A stretch of DNA of 16,778 bases from NCBI GenBank assembly GCA_964542225.1, contig CAZITO010000045.1:1-16778 (forward strand), read 5' to 3'. This document shows, piece after piece, positions 1 through 6,405 of this stretch; the stretch's first letter is position 1, and each line of letters opens with the position of its first letter. Below the pieces are notes generated by a model. It ran no database searches. It was not told the DNA's origin and saw only the letters and a program-made list of their open reading frames with translations. The stretch comes from Scybalousia_A sp964542225 (GTDB lineage Bacteria; Bacteroidota; Bacteroidia; Bacteroidales; P3). Position numbers and translations under genes: made by a program.

Positions 1-1
1 A

Positions 2-46
2 AGATTCTATGACCTGACCAAACGCGTGCAAAAATTTGTTTTGTAA
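2..46 (+). CDS. C-terminal tail of a truncated open frame, possibly a transposase
   Basis: The first bases read as an open frame that enters from outside the window and stops at TAA (44-46), giving RFYDLTKRVQKFVL. The codons CTG, ACC, CGC and GTG are richer in G+C than those of the neighbouring genes, which hints at foreign origin. Fourteen residues cannot identify a family. A transposase tail is a guess, based on the inverted TTGATAATCA motif that follows at 51-60 and recurs inverted at the other end of the window. It could equally be chance or the end of an ordinary gene. Confidence 0.3.
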   Translation, partial: RFYDLTKRVQKFVL

Positions 47-282
47 CTTATTGATAATCAGTAAACCGATTTTTTTGTTTTTCTTTTGTTTTTTATGGTT
101 TAGCATAGGTTTATTATAGGTTGTGATAAGTTAGCATAAGAGCAAATCCACCACTTTTCTTATTATAGGTTAGCATAGGGCAGAGGTGTTATAAAATACT
201 TTGTAAGTGTGATAAATTATAAGGGTGAAGCAGTTTTTAGAGTGTAAATTTTTTGAAAATACATCAAAAAAAGTTAACAAAC
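47..282. repeat. AT-rich intergenic stretch with short direct repeats
   Basis: No gene is visible here. The element TTAGCATA(G/A)G occurs at 100-109, 131-140 and 170-179, and TTATTATAGGTT occurs at 111-122 and 160-171, so the second and third blocks look like degenerate copies of one unit of about 40-50 nt. TGTGATAA at 122-129 returns at 207-214. The function is unknown; it could be a decayed intergenic repeat or the flank of an inserted element. Confidence 0.45.
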
Positions 283-313
283 TTTGCAGATTATAAAAAA
301 AGTTGTACCTTTG
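283..313 (+). promoter_or_regulatory. Bacteroidota-type promoter of tRNA-His
   Basis: A -33 element TTTG (283-286) is followed after exactly 19 nt by the -7 element TACCTTTG (306-313), a perfect match to the Bacteroidota sigma-ABfr consensus TTTG-N19-TAnnTTTG. Transcription should begin near 319-321, about 15 nt before the tRNA body. The same -7 core recurs before ybeY and the mannosidase gene. Confidence 0.85.
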
Positions 314-335
314 CAAACTGAAATAACTGAGAGAT

Positions 336-410
336 GGTATCTTTAGTTCAGTCGGTTAGAACGTCGGATTGTGGTTCCGAAGGTCGTGAGTTCGAATCTC
401 ACAAGATACC
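336..410 (+). tRNA. tRNA-His (anticodon GTG)
   Basis: The cloverleaf folds without mismatches. The acceptor arm is GTATCTT (337-343) with AAGATAC (403-409). The D arm is GTTC/GAAC. The anticodon arm is TCGGA/TCCGA with anticodon GTG at 371-373. The T arm is GTGAG/CTCAC enclosing TTCGAAT. The extra G at 336 can pair with C410 (position 73); this G-1:C73 pair is the histidyl-tRNA synthetase identity element. The 3' CCA is not encoded (CTT follows), so it must be added enzymatically. It is transcribed from 283-313 and followed by a hairpin at 417-457. Confidence 0.97.
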
Positions 411-416
411 CTTGAA

Positions 417-457
417 AAAGGCTTTAAGGTCAATAAGATAAGGACTTTAAAGCCTTT
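417..457 (+). terminator. Rho-independent terminator after tRNA-His
   Basis: A 15-bp stem (417-431 with 443-457, one G-T wobble) encloses an 11-nt loop and starts 7 nt after the tRNA. The right arm ends in TTT and is followed by AAATCTTTG, so the U-tract is imperfect. It probably ends the tRNA transcript and may also help release the tRNA 3' end. Being nearly symmetrical, it could act in both directions. Confidence 0.75.
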
Positions 458-493
458 AAATCTTTGTAAAAAGTGTTAAAAGAAAATTTTTTT

Positions 494-1366
494 ATGCATA
501 AAGCAGGCTTTGTAAATATAATAGGAAATCCCAATGTCGGCAAAAGTACTCTTATGAATGCTTTGGTAGGAGAAAATCTTTCTATCACAACATTTAAAGC
601 CCAGACCACCCGACACAGAATCATGGGTATAGCCAACGGAGAAGACTTTCAAATAGTTTATTCCGACACTCCCGGAATAGTCAATCCTCACTATAAACTT
701 CATGAGCAAATGATGTCTTTTGTCAATTCGGCATTAAAGGATGCTGATATTTTCTTGCTTGTAACCGAAGTGGGTGAAACGCTTAAAAATGAAAAAACTC
801 TAAACCATATAATCAATAGTAAAACTCCTGTAATACTTATTATCAATAAAATAGATTTGTCATCGCAAGAAATTATTAATGAAAAAGTAGCCTATTGGCA
901 AAATATTATTCCTCGTGCAGTTGTAATACCTTGCTCGGCAACGGAGAAATTTAATTTGACCAATATTTTTGACACTATAATAAGTATGTTGCCCGAAAAT
1001 CCTCCATACTTTCCCAAGGACGAATTATCGGATAAGAGCATGCGTTTTTTTGCTTCTGAGATTATAAGAGAGAAAATATTGCTTTATTACAATAAAGAAA
1101 TTCCTTATTCTTGCGAAGTGGTTATAGATGAATATAAAGAAAAAGAGGAAATGGACTATATTTCTGCCATTATTTATGTGGAGAGAGAAAGTCAAAAGGG
1201 TATTTTGCTCGGTCATCAAGGCAATATGATAAAAAAACTTGGTACCGAAGCGAGAAAAGAAATAGAAAATTTTATATCAAAAAAATGTTATTTAAAGTTA
1301 TTCATAAAGGTTAAAGAAAATTGGCGAAATAACATAAACGATTTAAAACGTTTTGGTTATGAATAA
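494..1366 (+). CDS. era: GTPase Era, ribosome assembly factor
   Basis: Era is a GTPase that binds the 3' end of 16S rRNA during assembly of the small ribosomal subunit. The 290-residue product has the family's usual length and order. The GTPase domain carries GNPNVGKST (11-19), a switch I region with KAQTTRH (35-41), DTPG (58-61) and NKID (118-121). A C-terminal type II KH domain carries the GHQG loop near residue 240. I chose ATG at 494 because family members typically start MHKAGFVN; an in-frame GTG at 473 would add seven unsupported residues. No Shine-Dalgarno is seen. The gene follows the tRNA-His terminator and overlaps the next gene by 8 nt, so the two are probably co-transcribed. No clear promoter of its own was found between 458 and 494. 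Confidence 0.97.
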   Translation: MHKAGFVNIIGNPNVGKSTLMNALVGENLSITTFKAQTTRHRIMGIANGEDFQIVYSDTPGIVNPHYKLHEQMMSFVNSALKDADIFLLVTEVGETLKNEKTLNHIINSKTPVILIINKIDLSSQEIINEKVAYWQNIIPRAVVIPCSATEKFNLTNIFDTIISMLPENPPYFPKDELSDKSMRFFASEIIREKILLYYNKEIPYSCEVVIDEYKEKEEMDYISAIIYVERESQKGILLGHQGNMIKKLGTEARKEIENFISKKCYLKLFIKVKENWRNNINDLKRFGYE

Positions 1367-2594
1367 TAGTGATGTGATAATAATAGGAGGTGGAGTGGCG
1401 GGGTTGATGTGTGCCAATATATTGATGGAAAAAAATAAAAGTGTCGTTATATTGGAGAAAAGGCATCAGGCAGGTCTGAAACTAAGAATAACCGGCAAAG
1501 GTCGTTGCAACATAACCAATTCAAAAAATAAAGAAGAATATTTAACTCACATCAACGACCCTGTTTTTTTTGAACCCGCCTTTGATAATTTTGACAATAA
1601 ACAATTATGTGACTTTTTTGAAAAACGAGGACTGTCTCTTGTACAGGAAAGGGGAGGCAGAATTTTTCCTAAAACTTCTCGTGCAGCAGATGTTTTTTTT
1701 ACCCTTATAAAACCTTTAGAAAATAGTCATATAGTTGATATAGAAAAAAATTGTGTGGCAGAAAATCTTATACTTCAAGGCAATAGAGTAGTGGGAGTAA
1801 GTACTTCAAAGGGAGATTTTTTTGCCGACAATGTGATTATGGCTTGCGGAGGTAAAACATATCCCTCCACCGGCTCAGAGGGGGATGGTTACGTTTTGGC
1901 TCAACAAGTGGGACATACCATAGTCAGACCTCTTCCTGTGCTTGTAGGTTTGAGGACAAGCAAAGGGTATTCAAAAGAATTGCAAGACTTTTTGGTAAAA
2001 AATTGTCAAGTAAATATTTATAATAAGCAAAACAAAGTAAAGGCAAGTATGTTTGGGGATGTGCTTTTGGATGAGTATGGAGTAAGTGGTCCTGTAATAC
2101 TTACCCTTTCTCGTATTATAGCCGAAGACTTAGACAAGGGTGAAAGCCTTTATCTTAATATTGATTTAAAGCCTAAACTTGACAAAACTCAACTTTTGCA
2201 AGAAATAAGACAAATTTTTGCTGAAAGACGCACCCAAGAGGTTTCCTCCGTACTTAGAAAATGGTTTGCTCAGCCTTTTATTAAAGATGTTTTGTATATC
2301 TGCGGGCTTAATGGAAAGACTATGGCAAAGAACCTTACAGAAAAAGATTTTGAATCTATTCTTTGGTATATGAAAGAGCGAAAAGATAAAATAATAGGAG
2401 ATATGGGCTGGAAAGAAGCCATAGTTACCAAAGGTGGAGTAAATTTGAGAGAAATAGATGCAAATACGATGAAAAGCAAAAAAATAAAAGGTTTGTCTTT
2501 TTGTGGTGAGGTTATGGATTTGGACGCAGATACGGGAGGATACAATTTGCAAATAGCCTTTTCCACCGCCAAACTCTGTGCCGATAAGATATAG
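1359..2594 (+). CDS. FAD-dependent oxidoreductase of the YhiN/HI0933 family
   Basis: This predicted cytosolic flavoprotein has 411 residues, a normal length for the family. An N-terminal Rossmann motif GGGVAG (10-15) and the ribose-binding Glu33 bind FAD. The family signature KLRITGKGRCNITN lies at 41-54, ACGGKTYPSTGSEGDGY at 162-178, and the second FAD contact CGEVMDLDADTGGYN close to the C-terminus. The physiological substrate of most members is unknown; some relatives (BaiN) reduce bile-acid intermediates, but nothing here supports that role. ATG at 1359 overlaps the era stop by 8 nt, which indicates translational coupling. An upstream in-frame TTG at 1353 is less likely. Confidence 0.93.
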   Translation: MNNSDVIIIGGGVAGLMCANILMEKNKSVVILEKRHQAGLKLRITGKGRCNITNSKNKEEYLTHINDPVFFEPAFDNFDNKQLCDFFEKRGLSLVQERGGRIFPKTSRAADVFFTLIKPLENSHIVDIEKNCVAENLILQGNRVVGVSTSKGDFFADNVIMACGGKTYPSTGSEGDGYVLAQQVGHTIVRPLPVLVGLRTSKGYSKELQDFLVKNCQVNIYNKQNKVKASMFGDVLLDEYGVSGPVILTLSRIIAEDLDKGESLYLNIDLKPKLDKTQLLQEIRQIFAERRTQEVSSVLRKWFAQPFIKDVLYICGLNGKTMAKNLTEKDFESILWYMKERKDKIIGDMGWKEAIVTKGGVNLREIDANTMKSKKIKGLSFCGEVMDLDADTGGYNLQIAFSTAKLCADKI

Positions 2595-2632
2595 ATTTTT
2601 ATAACTTATTATCAGGTTATTATAAATTGGAC

Positions 2633-2651
2633 TGAGTTGTGATAACACTCA
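2633..2651 (+). terminator. Possible weak terminator after the flavoprotein gene
   Basis: TGAG(T)TGT-GATA-ACACTCA forms a stem of about seven pairs with one bulged T and a GATA loop, followed by a T-rich run (GGAGTTTTGTTTT). It lies 39 nt after the flavoprotein stop and between converging genes. The stem is short, so the call is tentative. Confidence 0.3.
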
Positions 2652-2685
2652 TAAGGAGTTTTGTTTTACTAAGGTCCCTATTTTA

Positions 2686-3114
2686 TTATACGTCTATTTT
2701 TTCATTAGCTTCCCATTGCGATTCATAGCGTTTATAATCTTTTCTCATGGAGTTGGTGAAATTCAATGATTTTTCAAAATCTTTCACAACAAAATCTTCA
2801 TCTAAACCTATTTCATCATATACGACATAAGGTAAAGTATCTTTAGTGGTACTCAAATAGTTTGTGATAAAATTTTCCTCGTAATCAGATTGTTGTTCTT
2901 TAAGTGATTCTAAAGTCTGCTCATAATCTATCACACTTTTGAATCTTAACATTTTGATAGCATTTCTTCCATTACTGTACGTAAATGTAGAAATATTATC
3001 CCGTACTACATTCTTGTAAGAAGAAGTTTCTCGCGTCAGAAGTTCTTCATCATTACATGACATCATAAATAGTGCTAACATAGGTAGCAACAGTCTCATT
3101 TTTTTTCGTTTCAT
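2686..3114 (-). CDS. Small hypothetical lipoprotein
   Basis: The 142-residue product starts with basic residues and a hydrophobic stretch ending in the lipobox-like LFMMSC; Cys20 is the predicted lipidation site, and the following Asn-Asp-Glu-Glu resembles the acidic export signals of Bacteroidota surface lipoproteins. The mature part is polar and charged, with no catalytic motif. The segment with MLRFKS and DYEQTLESLKEQ is reminiscent of the start of longer Bacteroidota lipoproteins in which similar L-F-S lines precede a C-terminal domain, so this may be a short or truncated version, but no continuation is visible downstream. It is transcribed away from the barrel gene at 3438. The function is unknown. 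Confidence 0.75.
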   Translation of the reverse strand: MKRKKMRLLLPMLALFMMSCNDEELLTRETSSYKNVVRDNISTFTYSNGRNAIKMLRFKSVIDYEQTLESLKEQQSDYEENFITNYLSTTKDTLPYVVYDEIGLDEDFVVKDFEKSLNFTNSMRKDYKRYESQWEANEKIDV

Positions 3115-3437
3115 AATAATTATTTTTTATTAGTCTATAAAAATGTTTCTTCAGTAATTATTTCACAAACATAAGTGTGGTAATTGGAAAATGATATTTG
3201 AACTTGTATATTTTACTCATAATTCTAAAAACTTTAATTACTTGTTTATTTAAAAAATTATTTTGTGGAGATATAAAATATTTATATGCCAAAATAAGAA
3301 AGAGAGCACTTAAAAAAATAAGTTACAAAAGGTTACTTGAAACAGGACATTATAAATACACCTATGTTAAAATTTCCTTCAACATTTCGGATTCAAAATA
3401 TTTAACATGGTAATCAAAAATAGAAAGGGTATATAAA
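3115..3437. other. Divergent intergenic region, 323 nt
   Basis: This AT-rich spacer separates the divergent lipoprotein and barrel genes. Apart from the minus-strand -7 element at 3166-3173 I see no clear promoter, RNA or repeat. A + strand frame from TTG at 3198 to 3413 stays open for 71 codons, but it lacks an ATG, a ribosome binding site or any recognisable motif. The plus-strand promoter of the barrel gene must lie here but does not match the consensus well. Confidence 0.5.
3166..3173 (-). promoter_or_regulatory. Probable -7 element of the lipoprotein gene
   Basis: On the minus strand TATGTTTG matches TAnnTTTG exactly, 51 nt before the ATG at 3114. At the usual 19-21 nt distance no TTG/TTTG -33 box is found, so the promoter is either weak, activator-dependent or a chance match. 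Confidence 0.4.
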
Positions 3438-4106
3438 ATGAAAAAAACATTATTAACATTATTAGTGCTTGTGTTCGCAAGCGTATTTGCGTCAGCGCAG
3501 ACTTATCAGGAATTGGGTAAATTCTATAATTGGGGAATAAGTTTGGAAGGTAATATGAATTTTAAAGATAATACCTCAGACCGACTAACTCCCAAAAATA
3601 CTCCGACTTTTTCGGTAGGGTATTTTTATGAATTTAATGCACAAAATCATTGGTCTTTCTTAGTAGGATTGGATTTCAATTACTATAAAATCTTTGATTT
3701 TGAAAATTTGGCAAAAAATTCTTTTTCAGAAAAATCACACTATTTCTCTGTACCTTTATTATTGCAATATAAAACAAAGGTTGCAAACAATGTATTTCTT
3801 GCCGCAAAAGCAGGCTTGTACATAGACTTAGATAGGTCGGATAAGGGTTTAATAACAAATACTGATATTGTAGGCGACATAATAAATATTCAATACGAGC
3901 CGGATTATTGTAATTACTCTTTTTTGTTTAGTGTAGGAGCAATGTTTGATTTCAATTATTTTTTGCTTGGCACTGATATTTTATTCTCCTACTACCCAAG
4001 TGATGCCAAAACTTCTATTTGGTATCAAGACGGATACATAGATAAATATGCTATGAATGGTAATTATTTAGGAGCAAGGTTTTCTTTTAAATTAAAGAAA
4101 TTCTAA
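3438..4106 (+). CDS. Outer-membrane beta-barrel protein, PorT-like porin family
   Basis: The 222-residue product has a Sec signal peptide (1 to about 20, cleavage likely after ASA before QT). The rest is a series of alternating amphipathic strands rich in Tyr, Phe and Asn, for example FSVGYFYEF, WSFLVGLDFNYY, YFSVPLLLQYK and NVFLAAKAGLYI, as in small eight- to ten-stranded barrels. It ends in RFSFKLKKF, and a terminal Phe is a typical recognition signal for outer-membrane insertion by BAM. The line SVPLLLQYK followed by LAAKAGLY is characteristic of the PorT-like/outer membrane beta-barrel families of Bacteroidota. Its specific role is unknown. ATG at 3438 follows AAAGGG at a suboptimal distance. 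The gene ends in the terminator at 4167-4208. Confidence 0.85.
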   Translation: MKKTLLTLLVLVFASVFASAQTYQELGKFYNWGISLEGNMNFKDNTSDRLTPKNTPTFSVGYFYEFNAQNHWSFLVGLDFNYYKIFDFENLAKNSFSEKSHYFSVPLLLQYKTKVANNVFLAAKAGLYIDLDRSDKGLITNTDIVGDIINIQYEPDYCNYSFLFSVGAMFDFNYFLLGTDILFSYYPSDAKTSIWYQDGYIDKYAMNGNYLGARFSFKLKKF

Positions 4107-4166
4107 AAGAGAGTGTAAAATAATTGTCAAATAGGGTTGTATTTTCCAACTTGAGATTATAATATT

Positions 4167-4208
4167 AAAAAAGACGAACTCTTCTCTAAAAAAGGGTTCG
4201 TCTTTTTT
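4167..4208. terminator. Bidirectional Rho-independent terminator
   Basis: A 15-bp stem (4167-4181 with 4194-4208, one G-T wobble) encloses a 12-nt loop. The left arm begins with six A and the right arm ends with six T, so the hairpin has a U-tract on either strand. It sits 61 nt after the barrel gene and 11 nt after prfB, ending both converging transcripts. Confidence 0.9.
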
Positions 4209-4218
4209 ATGTCAAATC

Positions 4219-5305
4219 TTAACCTCCAAATTGCATAAGATAAGCCTTGATAAATCCATCCAACCCTCCGTCCAAAACATCGTTTGTATCTGAGGTCTCA
4301 AAATTTGTCCTAAGGTCTTTTATCATGTGATAAGGGTGAAGAACGTATGAGCGAATTTGCGAGCCCCATTCCACTCTTTTTTTGCCGGCTTCAATTTCTG
4401 CAATTTTTTCTCGTTTTTTTCTAAGTTCCATCTCGTAAAGTTGGCTCCTTAGCATTTGCAAAGCCTTCTCTCTGTTTTGAAGTTGAGAACGAGTCTGCTG
4501 ACATTCTATTATTATATTCTCCGGTTTATAGTGAAGACGGACGGCTGTTTCAACCTTATTGACATTCTGCCCGCCGGGACCTCCCGAACGAAAAGTGTCC
4601 CATTCAATATCCGAAGGGTTTATGTTTATTTCAATGTTTTCATCCACAATGGGATAAACATACACCGAAGCAAAAGAAGTGTGTCTTTTGTTTGCGGCAT
4701 CAAAAGGCGATAAACGCACCAAACGATGAACACCATTCTCACCCTTTAAATAGCCATAACAATAGTTGCCCGTGATTTCCAAGGTTACATTTTTCAAACC
4801 CGCTACATCACCCTCTTGACAAGATACTTGCTCCACTTTGTAGCCATTTCTCTCCGCCCAACGAATATACATACGCATAAGCATAGAGACCCAGTCGCAA
4901 CTTTCCGTACCTCCGGCTCCTGAGTTTATAGTCAGCATACAAGAAAGTTTATCCTCTTCATTGCCAAGCATTTTTTTAAACTCCAAATCTTCAATTTTTT
5001 TGCCCGTTAGTGCAATTTGCTCGTTTAATTCTGTTTCTGAGGCTTCTTTAAGGTCAAAAAATTCTTTCAAAATTTTCAAATCCTCAAAACTGCTTTTAAC
5101 ATCATTATAAGCCGACACCACGTCTTTTATTGCCGACAACTCTTTTAGAAGAGATTCTGCTTTTTTGCTATCTGCCCAGAAGTCTGCTTGTTGTGTAATA
5201 AGTTGTTTTTCTGTTATCTGCTTTTCTTTGGTTGCAATGTCAAAGGCACCTCCATAGATCTTGCACCCTAAGGTCAAAATCTTTCATAGTTTCGTCTATA
5301 GTCAT
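4219..5305 (-). CDS. prfB: Peptide chain release factor 2, with programmed +1 frameshift
   Basis: RF2 ends translation at UGA and UAA. Translation starts at ATG 5305, 7 nt after purN, and reads 21 codons (MTIDETMKDFDLRVQDLWRC then Leu) to CTT TGA C at 5245-5239. There ribosomes must slip +1 to reach Asp22 and the remaining frame, giving 361 residues, normal for RF2. Six bases TGGAGG lie 3 nt before the CTT, the same spacing as the stimulatory Shine-Dalgarno of E. coli prfB. Low RF2 slows termination at the TGA and so raises its own synthesis. The product shows the stop-codon-reading SPF (199-201), SGGPGGQ with the peptidyl-release GGQ at 244-246, and the N-terminal helical domain. It is the last gene of ybeY-purN-prfB. 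A tool that ignores the slip would wrongly start it near 5277. Confidence 0.97.
5239..5254 (-). promoter_or_regulatory. prfB programmed +1 frameshift site
   Basis: Minus-strand TGGAGG-TGC-CTT-TGA-C: an internal Shine-Dalgarno, a 3-nt spacer, the slippery Leu codon, the in-frame UGA and the C that weakens termination. All four known elements of the RF2 autoregulatory site are present. The frame before the site opens at ATG 5305 and the frame after it encodes the whole remainder of RF2. Confidence 0.95.
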
Positions 5306-5312
5306 ACTTTTT

Positions 5313-5882
5313 TTATTTATTTGTTATTATTTTCTCTATTGTTTTAGGAAAATACTCTTTTTCCAAAAGATGAATTTTTTCAGCCAAAGTGTCGGCATTG
5401 TCTTGTGGCGTTACACTACATTTTGCTTGAAAGATAATATCACCTTTATCATATTCTTGATTGACGTAATGAATGGTAATACCGCTTTCTGTTTCCTTGT
5501 TTTCTACCACTGCCTGATGAACGTTATGCCCATACATTCCTTTGCCTCCGTACTTTGGCAGTAGGGCAGGGTGGATGTTGATTATTTTTTTAGGAAAGTG
5601 GGTAAGCAGGTTATTAGGTATAAGCCATAAAAAACCTGCAAGTATGATATAGTCAATATTCCTTTCTTTAAGCAAATTGAGTACATTGTCCGAGTGATAA
5701 AAATCTTCTTTGTTAAAGTAATAGCAAGGTAGATTAAGTTTTTTTGCTCGTTCAATAACGTAAATATTTTTACGATTGACTACCACACAAGAAACGTTTA
5801 TATCCTTACTTTCCTTAAAATATTCTGTTATTTGCTCTACATTAGTTCCGTTGCCTGAGGCAAATAAGGCTATGTTTGTCAT
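5313..5882 (-). CDS. purN: Phosphoribosylglycinamide formyltransferase (GAR transformylase)
   Basis: PurN transfers a formyl group from 10-formyltetrahydrofolate to glycinamide ribonucleotide, the third step of purine synthesis. The 189-residue product is of normal size. It has the phosphate loop ASGNGTN (8-14), the folate-site line ILAGFLWLIP (80-89), and the catalytic triad Asn102 and His104 (in NIHPALLP) with Asp145 (in EYDKGD). I chose ATG at 5882, where the product begins MTNIALFASGNGTN in line with the family. An upstream in-frame GTG at 5912 would overlap ybeY and add unrelated residues. It starts 11 nt after ybeY and ends 7 nt before prfB, so it is the middle gene of that operon. Confidence 0.96.
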   Translation of the reverse strand: MTNIALFASGNGTNVEQITEYFKESKDINVSCVVVNRKNIYVIERAKKLNLPCYYFNKEDFYHSDNVLNLLKERNIDYIILAGFLWLIPNNLLTHFPKKIINIHPALLPKYGGKGMYGHNVHQAVVENKETESGITIHYVNQEYDKGDIIFQAKCSVTPQDNADTLAEKIHLLEKEYFPKTIEKIITNK

Positions 5883-5893
5883 AATATATATTT

Positions 5894-6316
5894 TTATTGT
5901 ACTTTGTCCCACAAGGCTATTGCCTCGTTTTCTTTTTGTCTCATAAGTTGTTGCTCTTCTGCGCTATGGTCTTCAAAGCCCAATAGATGCAACACGCCAT
6001 GTATTATAACCCTGAGTAATTCTTGCTGAAAAGTAACATTAAAATCCTTTGCGTTTTCTTTTACTCTGTCTACGGAGATAAAAATATCTCCACTTATTTT
6101 ATCCTTTTCAACATAATCAAAGGTAATGATATCGGTATAAAAATCGTGGGAGAGATATTGTTGATTTACTTCCAAAATTCTCTCATCGGAGCAAAATATA
6201 TAAGAAACTTCTCCCAACTTACAACCATGGTTTTCTACTATCTGCTTTATCCAATGTTTGATTTTTAATTTGTTTTTTAAACGAAAGGAATTTTCCTCAT
6301 TAAAACTTACTGCCAT
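5894..6316 (-). CDS. ybeY: Endoribonuclease YbeY, rRNA maturation
   Basis: YbeY is a metal-dependent endoribonuclease needed for 16S rRNA 3'-end maturation and ribosome quality control. The 140-residue product carries the zinc-binding signature HGVLHLLGFEDH (106-117) with His106, His110 and His117, and the conserved upstream line DIITFDY (62-68) followed by GDIFIS. ATG at 6316 is preceded by the promoter at 6348-6378. It is the first gene of ybeY-purN-prfB, an operon that joins ribosome maturation and translation termination with purine synthesis. Era at 494 acts on the same end of 16S rRNA, although it lies in a different operon here. Confidence 0.96.
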   Translation of the reverse strand: MAVSFNEENSFRLKNKLKIKHWIKQIVENHGCKLGEVSYIFCSDERILEVNQQYLSHDFYTDIITFDYVEKDKISGDIFISVDRVKENAKDFNVTFQQELLRVIIHGVLHLLGFEDHSAEEQQLMRQKENEAIALWDKVQ

Positions 6317-6347
6317 AAAACTACTCTTTTATCAAAAAAACGTATTG

Positions 6348-6378
6348 CAAAGGTAATAAAATATATTGTATTATCATT
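6348..6378 (-). promoter_or_regulatory. Promoter of the ybeY-purN-prfB operon
   Basis: The minus strand has a perfect -7 element TACCTTTG (6355-6348) followed by CAA, and 19 nt upstream of it AATG (6378-6375), two mismatches from TTTG at -33. The start of ybeY is 31 nt downstream of the -7 element. Confidence 0.7.
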
Positions 6379-6405
6379 TTATGAAAAAAGACAACTCCAA
6401 CTTTC

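Noticed and set aside
459..466. AATCTTTG as a -7 element for era
   Set aside because: One mismatch, and no -33 element at the right distance (AGAT is found there).
2597..2640. Possible dispersed repeat shared with the 95-180 region
   Set aside because: Only short AT-rich words (TTATTATA, GTTGTGATAA) are shared; in DNA of this composition that is not convincing.
3198..3413. 71-codon open frame between the divergent lipoprotein and barrel genes
   Set aside because: It begins with TTG, has no Shine-Dalgarno and shows no motif. Its Lys-, Ile- and Tyr-rich composition is what random AT-rich DNA gives.
4219..5277. prfB starting at 5277 as one uninterrupted frame
   Set aside because: That start lies in the post-slip frame and would give an unrelated N-terminus (MTLGCKIYGGAF). 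The frame from ATG 5305 gives an RF2-like N-terminus and the known frameshift signal.
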